A stretch of 5,396 nucleotides of DNA from an uncultured Collinsella sp. (GTDB lineage Bacteria; Actinomycetota; Coriobacteriia; Coriobacteriales; Coriobacteriaceae), in the NCBI GenBank assembly GCA_900555765.1, contig USMA01000093.1:1-5396 (forward strand), in the 5' to 3' direction. Made by a program: the position numbers and the translations under genes. Shown here in pieces: positions 1 through 3,469 of this stretch (position 1 is the stretch's first letter; each line of letters begins with the position of its first letter). The notes beneath the pieces were generated by a model. That model was not told the DNA's origin. It saw only the letters and a program-made list of their open reading frames with translations, and searched no databases.

Positions 1-128
1 GCACACTTCATCTTAATAAAGCGTATTTACGTGCTTAAACGCGTTTTCAACCCTAAAATCAAATGGAACTTAACTTTGTTAAACCATCCTCAAATTGTAT
101 ATTTCCACTAAAGCTATGAATAGAATTA

Positions 129-142
129 GCGGTTCATACCGC
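129..142. repeat. Perfect short inverted repeat (operator-like)
   Basis: GCGGT and ACCGC arms of 5 bp flank the 4-nt centre TCAT. Read on the minus strand, it begins just after a TTGAGA hexamer, so it could sit in the spacer of a minus-strand promoter serving a gene to the left. The -10 element of such a promoter is not convincing. An operator is a guess; a 5-bp palindrome can occur by chance. Confidence 0.3.
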
Positions 143-193
143 GTCTCAACCATTTTCATTTTTATTCAGAAAAAAGTTTGTCCTATTCATTTC

Positions 194-210
194 CGGTAAA
201 TAAATTACCG
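194..210. repeat. Inverted repeat CGGTAA-N5-TTACCG
   Basis: Perfect 6-bp arms (194-199 and 205-210) surround ATAAA. The right arm runs straight into the direct repeat pair at 206-237, so the palindrome and the direct repeats share bases. This could be an operator for a dimeric regulator. No regulator can be named from the sequence. Confidence 0.35.
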
Positions 211-237
211 TTTACCAGACGCTTGATACCGTTCACC
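206..237 (+). repeat. Direct repeat pair TACCGTTYACC, 21 bp apart
   Basis: TACCGTTTACC (206-216) recurs as TACCGTTCACC (227-237) with one mismatch in 11 and a start-to-start distance of 21 bp, two helical turns. That spacing would put both copies on one face of the helix. The GTTCACC core resembles the PHO-box unit bound by PhoP in Streptomyces, where units repeat about every 11 bp. That comparison comes from family knowledge and is not proof. A related pair with the same spacing lies upstream of arcA at 3040-3068. Confidence 0.4.
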
Positions 238-253
238 GGAAACTCAGTATAAG
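223..253 (+). promoter_or_regulatory. Possible plus-strand promoter
   Basis: TTGATA (223-228) lies 19 nt upstream of TATAAG (248-253); both match the sigma-70 consensus at five of six positions, but the spacing is longer than ideal. The second copy of the direct repeat (227-237) overlaps the -35 and spacer, as an operator might. Transcription would start near 260 and meet the terminator at 316-353 with no gene between. Low confidence, since such hexamers are common in AT-rich DNA. Confidence 0.25.
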
Positions 254-315
254 GCCCAGCGGATACCGGCTCGCTTTACGGCCCCATTTGTAACAACTTG
301 ACTTCTCGGTATAGA

Positions 316-353
316 AAAACGGACCCGCTTCACTAGGGAAACGGGTCCGTTTT
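316..353. terminator. Bidirectional rho-independent terminator after arcT
   Basis: A perfect 12-bp stem (316-327 with 342-353) has a GC-rich core (CGGACCCG/CGGGTCCG) flanked by A and T runs. On the minus strand the transcript ends in a run of five U (315-319), 49 nt past the arcT stop, so it terminates the arcA-arcT transcript. On the plus strand the tail is four U then C, so it may also stop transcription from the left. The 14-nt loop can pair further (TTC 329-331 with GAA 338-340). Confidence 0.9.
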
Positions 354-402
354 CGATTATCTTCGGCCAATTTAGATAAGGCCCTCGAAGATCATCGGAA
401 TC

Positions 403-1527
403 CTAGCGATCAAACTCCGCCAGTGCCTCGCCCAAAAGCATCAGGCCCTCACGCAGAACGTCCTCGCTCGCGCAGTAGCCCAGGCGTGCGCCACAGGGAA
501 GCTCAAAGCGGCTGCCGGGTACCAGCAGCACTCCCCTCTCGGACAGCAGGCGCTTGCAGAACCCCTCGTCGTCCTCGGGAATATCAAGCTGGAAAACCGA
601 GGTAGACACGCCCTGCGGAGCCGTCCAGGAAACGCGATGCTGCGTATCGATCCAAGCCTGCGCGATATCGCGGTTGCCAAACACGATCTTGCGATTGCGC
701 TCGACAATCTTGTCCTTGTGCTCGAGCACATAGGTCGCCAGGGCATCGTTGAACACGCCGCCGCAGATCATGGTGTAATCGCGATAGGTACGGATGCGGT
801 TGGACACCTCTTCGTCTGCCACGACCCAGCCCACGCGGGCCGCAGGCGTCGAATAGGTCTTCGACAACGAGTTGGTGACAATGGCATTCTCGTACACGTC
901 AGCCATCGACATAAAGGCCTCGGTGTTCTCAAGCGGCAGGTACACCTCGTCGCACAGCACGTAGGCGCCCACCGAACGGGCGATCTCGGCAATCTGGCCG
1001 AGCATATCGGCATCGAGCACCGTACCGATGGGGTTCGATGCGTTGTTGATGCAGATGAGCCTGGTATTGGGACGGACCAAGCGCTTGAGTTCCTCGATAT
1101 CGGGCTTCCAGCCGAGTTCCTCGCGAAGCTCCCAATACTCGACCTCGGCGCCCAGCGTGCGCGGAATCTCGTAGAGCGGCGCGTAGGTGGGCCACTCGGC
1201 GATAACATGGTCGCCGGGCTCGACCACAGCCATGATGGCGTTGAGGTTAGCGCCCGTGCAGCCATTGGTCTGCAGAATGTGATCGGGATTGACCTCGCGA
1301 CGATACAGCTTGGCAACCTCGGCCTTAAACTCCGGCGAGCCCTCGATCCAGCCGTAGTTCATCTTCTCGCGGTCCAGGCGCTCGTAGAACGTGGCGCCGT
1401 CCTGCTCATCGAGCGCGCGCAGCTCGCCCATGGTGAGCGACGAGATCGTCGACTGGGCGATGTCCCACATGGCACTCTTCTCCCAAACGTTGAGCCATTC
1501 CTCAACGCCAATCGTCTTGATGTCCAT
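403..1527 (-). CDS. arcT: PLP-dependent aminotransferase of the arginine deiminase locus (ArcT-like)
   Basis: A 374-residue class I/II (fold-type I) aminotransferase, normal length for the family. Visible motifs: YGWIEGSPEFK near residues 58-68, the TNGCTGANL cofactor-phosphate loop (88-96), NNASNP with Asn165, CDEVY with Asp193 for the PLP ring nitrogen, NSLSK with Lys223 as the predicted Schiff-base lysine, PAARVGW (228-234), and GARLGY with Arg348 as the likely carboxylate-binding arginine. All key residues are present, so it should be active. The ATG at 1527 is chosen because AAGGAG lies 7 nt upstream; frame-open ATGs further up lack this. It follows arcA by 149 nt on the same strand and ends at the terminator at 316-353, so cotranscription is likely. 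Lactobacillus sakei and Lactococcus ADI clusters carry a transaminase gene named arcT, the basis for the symbol. The substrate is unknown; an arginine-related amino acid is a guess from context. The family call is secure, the symbol less so. Confidence 0.93.
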   Translation of the reverse strand: MDIKTIGVEEWLNVWEKSAMWDIAQSTISSLTMGELRALDEQDGATFYERLDREKMNYGWIEGSPEFKAEVAKLYRREVNPDHILQTNGCTGANLNAIMAVVEPGDHVIAEWPTYAPLYEIPRTLGAEVEYWELREELGWKPDIEELKRLVRPNTRLICINNASNPIGTVLDADMLGQIAEIARSVGAYVLCDEVYLPLENTEAFMSMADVYENAIVTNSLSKTYSTPAARVGWVVADEEVSNRIRTYRDYTMICGGVFNDALATYVLEHKDKIVERNRKIVFGNRDIAQAWIDTQHRVSWTAPQGVSTSVFQLDIPEDDEGFCKRLLSERGVLLVPGSRFELPCGARLGYCASEDVLREGLMLLGEALAEFDR

Positions 1528-1534
1528 GGCCAAG

Positions 1535-1540
1535 CTCCTT
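1535..1540 (-). promoter_or_regulatory. Ribosome binding site of arcT
   Basis: On the minus strand AAGGAG stands 7 nt before the ATG at 1527, an ideal spacing. It fixes the start and rules out the in-frame ATG at 1554, which lies upstream of this site and would leave it inside the coding region. Confidence 0.85.
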
Positions 1541-1582
1541 ACAAAAGCAGTCATCCAATCGTGTTGACGTTCCTCATACAAG

Positions 1583-1616
1583 ATTGGGGCGGTGCGAAAA
1601 CCCGCACCGCCCCAAT
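1583..1616. repeat. Perfect 14-bp stem-loop between arcA and arcT
   Basis: Arms 1583-1596 and 1603-1616 are exact reverse complements, 10 of 14 pairs being G-C, around the 6-nt loop AAAACC. Neither strand has a U-run after the stem, so it is not a standard rho-independent terminator. It starts 61 nt past the arcA stop and ends 55 nt before the arcT start. In an arcA-arcT transcript it could protect the arcA 3' end after processing, or attenuate readthrough into arcT. The structure is certain; the role is inference. Confidence 0.8.
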
Positions 1617-1676
1617 GGGAGACATCTAATGGCAGCAAGATGTATGTATTATGACCTGTACGGGTCCTTGAAGACC

Positions 1677-2918
1677 TTAGAGGTCCTCGCGCCAGAAGGG
1701 CATGCTCATGCAGCGCGGGCCGCCGCGGCCGCGGGAGAGCTCGGCGGAGGGCACGACGAGAAGGTCCAGGCCCTCCTTGTACAGCACGTCGTTGGTGACG
1801 GTGTTGCGGGCGTAGACGCAGATCTTGCCGGGCTCGACGCACAGGGTGTTGGAGCCGTCGTTCCACTGCTCGCGGGAGGCCGCGATCGGGTCGCCGCCGC
1901 CGCAGGGGATCAGCTTGACCTGGTCGACGCCGGTGGCGTCCTCCAGGACGTGCTCGAGGGTGTCCTCGATCAGGCGGATGTTCACGTCGCCCGGGTTCTT
2001 GCCGGCGGTCAGCTCGTAGACGCGCAGGGTGCCCATGATGGCGGGGTGGATCGTGAACTTATCGACGTCGATCTGGGTGAAGACCGTGTCGAGGTGCATG
2101 AAGGCGCGCGAGACCGGGATGTCGAAGGCCAGGATGCGCTCGACCTTGGAGTCGGAGTTCCAGAAGATGTTCTGGGCCATGACGTCGATCGCGGCGGCCT
2201 GGGTGCGCTGGGAGATGCCGACGGCGAGGGTCTTCTCGTTGATGTTCAGCACGTCGCCGCCCTCGGTGTGGAACTGGCAGTCGCGGCGGAAGTACAGCGA
2301 GACGTCCTTGTAGTCGGGGTGGTACTTGAAGACGTACTTGCCGTACAGGGTCTCGCGGTTGCGGGTGACCGAGTACATGCGGTTGAGGTTGACGCCCTCG
2401 CCGACGACCGCGAACGGGTCGCGGGTGAAGTAGAGGTTGGGCATCGGGTCGATGATCAGGTCGGACTCGGACTCGGAGTTGACCAGGGAGTGGAGGGTCG
2501 TGGACGCCGTGAGGGGCATGTCGATCTCGGACTTGGTCATGCCGGCCATGGTCTTCTTGACGAACTCGAGGTTGTCCTCGATGGAGTCCAGCTTCTCGCG
2601 GACGATCTGCGGCATGTGCTGGCCGCGGATGCCTGCCTCGGCGATGTACTGGTCGGTGAACTCGGCGCGGGCGCCGGGGACCTGGTCGAACACCTCGGCG
2701 ACGAGGTTCTCGAGATAGAGGACCTCCACGCCCTGGTCCCTCAGGATCTGGGCGAAGGTGTCGTGCTCCTGCTGCGCGACCTCCAGGAACGGGACGTCGT
2801 CGAACAGGAGTCGCTCGAGCTCGTCGGGCGGCAGGTTGAGGAGCTCGTCGCCGGGACGGTGCAGGCAGACCTTCCTGAGCTTGCCGATCTCGGAAGGCAC
2901 GTGCAGACCTTTCGTCAT
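1677..2918 (-). CDS. arcA: Arginine deiminase
   Basis: Arginine deiminase (EC 3.5.3.6) hydrolyses L-arginine to L-citrulline and ammonia in the cytoplasm, the first step of the ADI pathway that yields ATP and raises pH. The 413-residue length is typical. It has the guanidino-group-modifying fold with the full catalytic set: FTRDP with Asp167, HTEGGD with Glu219 and Asp222, MHLD with His275 and Asp277, and GGPRC with the nucleophile Cys403 near the C-terminus. These align in order with Asp166, Glu224, His278 and Cys406 of the Pseudomonas aeruginosa enzyme. The ATG at 2918 has strong Shine-Dalgarno sequence just upstream. Codons are extremely biased to C or G endings (almost only GAC, AAG, GAG, GGC), more than in either neighbour, suggesting very high expression. 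It heads a minus-strand unit with arcT and diverges from ppk1. No arcB, arcC or arcD is adjacent within the window. Confidence 0.98.
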   Translation of the reverse strand: MTKGLHVPSEIGKLRKVCLHRPGDELLNLPPDELERLLFDDVPFLEVAQQEHDTFAQILRDQGVEVLYLENLVAEVFDQVPGARAEFTDQYIAEAGIRGQHMPQIVREKLDSIEDNLEFVKKTMAGMTKSEIDMPLTASTTLHSLVNSESESDLIIDPMPNLYFTRDPFAVVGEGVNLNRMYSVTRNRETLYGKYVFKYHPDYKDVSLYFRRDCQFHTEGGDVLNINEKTLAVGISQRTQAAAIDVMAQNIFWNSDSKVERILAFDIPVSRAFMHLDTVFTQIDVDKFTIHPAIMGTLRVYELTAGKNPGDVNIRLIEDTLEHVLEDATGVDQVKLIPCGGGDPIAASREQWNDGSNTLCVEPGKICVYARNTVTNDVLYKEGLDLLVVPSAELSRGRGGPRCMSMPFWREDL

Positions 2919-2920
2919 GG

Positions 2921-2934
2921 CCTCCTACCTTTCT
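2921..2934 (-). promoter_or_regulatory. Double Shine-Dalgarno of arcA
   Basis: The mRNA carries AGAAAGG (2934-2928) ending 9 nt before the ATG, then AGGAGG (2926-2921) only 2 nt before it. Each matches part of the complement of the 16S rRNA tail. The first has good spacing; the second is too close for normal use. Together they look like a perfect AGAAAGGAGG site that has been partly duplicated. Either way the start at 2918 is well supported. Confidence 0.8.
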
Positions 2935-2954
2935 TTCGGGCCTTACTGGCCGAA
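2935..2954 (-). promoter_or_regulatory. arcA leader hairpin II, abutting the Shine-Dalgarno
   Basis: Seven base pairs with one bulged base (plus-strand G2938) form between 2935-2942 and 2948-2954 around a 5-nt loop. In the mRNA the stem ends exactly where AGAAAGG begins, leaving the ribosome site single-stranded. This may keep the site open or stabilise the 5' end. The pairing is visible; the role is inferred. Confidence 0.5.
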
Positions 2955-2961
2955 TGTATCA

Positions 2962-2982
2962 GCGCCCCTCCGTATGGGACGC
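2962..2982 (-). promoter_or_regulatory. arcA leader hairpin I
   Basis: In the mRNA, GCGUCCC pairs with GGGGCGC (seven pairs, one of them G-U) around the 7-nt loop AUACGGA. It lies 7 nt upstream of hairpin II and within about 15 nt of the predicted transcription start near 2994. A GC-rich stem so close to the 5' end commonly lengthens mRNA life. That role is inference; no known riboswitch class is recognised. Confidence 0.5.
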
Positions 2983-3000
2983 TGCTTGCTGACAGCTCTA

Positions 3001-3029
3001 GTTATATCCAAAAACCACCTGCAATTCCA
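3001..3029 (-). promoter_or_regulatory. Candidate arcA promoter
   Basis: Read on the minus strand, TATAAC (3006-3001) is a good -10 element. The hexamer 17 bp upstream, TGGAAT (3029-3024), matches the -35 consensus at only three of six positions. Transcription would begin near 2994, giving a leader of about 75 nt. A good -10 with a poor -35 and repeats ending 10 nt upstream (3040-3068) fits an activator-dependent promoter. Predicted by eye. Confidence 0.45.
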
Positions 3030-3039
3030 CCTCGCCCCC

Positions 3040-3068
3040 GAACGGTCAGCAAAGTGCGATGAACGGTA
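3040..3068 (-). repeat. ACCGTTC direct repeats 21 bp apart upstream of arcA
   Basis: On the minus strand ACCGTTC occurs at 3067-3061 and again at 3046-3040, exactly 21 bp start to start. The same core with the same spacing is found at 206-237. The nearer copy ends 10 nt before the presumed -35 of arcA, where activators usually bind. It could be a binding site for a tandem-dimer regulator. The 7-mer also occurs once inside ppk1 coding sequence (near 3611), so a single copy alone would mean little. Confidence 0.4.
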
Positions 3069-3231
3069 TATCGCATATGATTCCCCCATGATGCACTTCG
3101 GTTCTCTAAAGCAGGTTTTCAAAGGTAAATGTTCTTTTTTCTAAGGAATTAAGCTAGATTGCACAAATATTTTCATGTTTAGGAATTGCATAGCTAAAAC
3201 GGTTTTCTGCATATAAATGTCGTTTGTCCAT

Positions 3232-3285
3232 GATTCAATTTGGATTCGATTATATTCAGCTCGCAATCATTCTTATTCATACATC
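3232..3285 (+). repeat. Helically phased ATTCA-like array upstream of ppk1
   Basis: ATTCA starts at 3233, 3254 and 3275, exactly 21 bp apart, and the half-step positions carry near matches: ATTCG at 3244 and AATCA at 3265. The five units thus recur every 10-11 bp. Arrays of this kind are typical of OmpR/PhoB-family response regulators, whose Pho boxes are direct repeats of about 11 bp. In Streptomyces, PhoP controls ppk. A TATAGA at 3305-3310 lies about 20 nt after the array, where a -10 would be in a PhoB-type promoter. A chance pattern in AT-rich DNA cannot be excluded. Confidence 0.4.
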
Positions 3286-3412
3286 CTCACCAGTTGAGTA
3301 TGGATATAGATTGTTTCTAAACGAGTTGGGCAGTTAGTTGCATGCCTTGGCAGCGTAAGAAGTAGGTAAAGATACCGTTCGCGCGATGCGTCCGTGCCAC
3401 AGGTCGACTAAA

Positions 3413-3440
3413 TTGAGACAATAGTGATTAGTGTTAGGCT
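3413..3440 (+). promoter_or_regulatory. Candidate ppk1 promoter
   Basis: TTGAGA (3413-3418), five of six bases of the -35 consensus, lies 16 nt before TAGGCT (3435-3440), a weak -10 preceded by TGT, which makes it an extended -10. The start would be near 3447, leaving a leader of about 23 nt. A second, more distal promoter associated with the phased array at 3232-3285 is possible. Confidence 0.4.
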
Positions 3441-3443
3441 ACC

Positions 3444-3458
3444 GTCCCTTGTGGGGAC
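3444..3458 (+). promoter_or_regulatory. Small hairpin covering the ppk1 Shine-Dalgarno-like sequence
   Basis: GTCCC (3444-3448) pairs with GGGAC (3454-3458) around the loop TTGTG. The GGGGA at 3453-3457, the best Shine-Dalgarno-like sequence upstream of the ATG at 3470, lies mostly inside the right arm and would be hidden when the stem forms. A transcript starting near 3447 would lack part of the left arm, while a distal promoter would include it. Regulatory meaning is speculative. Confidence 0.3.
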
Positions 3459-3469
3459 TGAACGGACAG

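Larger units (their letters stand above)
1..315. other. AT-rich spacer without a convincing gene
   Basis: No reading frame here has both a useful length and a ribosome binding site, and base composition is far more AT-rich than in the flanking genes. The stretch holds small palindromes at 70-82, 129-142 and 194-210, an ATTCA pair at 164 and 185, a direct repeat pair at 206-237, and a possible plus-strand promoter at 223-253. Such density suggests a regulatory region, most simply for a gene beyond the left edge, whose strand cannot be known from this window. This is inference. Confidence 0.6.
2919..3469. other. Divergent regulatory spacer between arcA and ppk1
   Basis: This 551-nt AT-rich stretch separates two divergent genes and carries no credible protein gene or RNA gene. 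Its left 150 nt hold the arcA leader, promoter and upstream repeats. Its right 240 nt hold a phased ATTCA-like array, candidate ppk1 promoters and a small leader hairpin. The middle (about 3069-3230) shows only weak features: a 6-bp inverted repeat AAGTGC/GCACTT at 3052-3057 and 3093-3098, and a run of six T at 3135-3140. The spacer is unusually long for two simple promoters. Confidence 0.7.

Noticed and set aside
116..199. 27-codon plus-strand open frame in the left spacer
   Set aside because: It has no good ribosome binding site and no recognisable features; frames of this length are expected by chance in AT-rich DNA.
637..1629. Plus-strand open frame (330 codons) antisense to arcT
   Set aside because: It is the shadow of a well-conserved aminotransferase; the predicted protein shows no family features.
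1640..1676. A separate minus-strand promoter for arcT just after arcA (CATAAT near 1650)
   Set aside because: No acceptable -35 lies 16-18 bp upstream, so cotranscription with arcA is the simpler view.
1528..1866. N-terminal extension of ArcT in the open frame upstream of 1527, including ATG at 1554
   Set aside because: The extension would run into the end of arcA and through the intergenic stem-loop; the AAGGAG at 1535-1540 points to the ATG at 1527, where family similarity begins.
1584..3062. Long plus-strand open frame (492 codons) antisense to arcA
   Set aside because: It exists because arcA is so GC-rich at third positions that stop codons are absent on the opposite strand. The product is a repetitive Val/Leu/Asp/Gly-rich shadow with no domain, and the minus-strand frame encodes an intact arginine deiminase.
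3186..3217. TTGCAT...TATAAA as a ppk1 promoter
   Set aside because: The -10 is good but the spacer is 20 nt and the -35 is poor; it would give a leader of about 250 nt.
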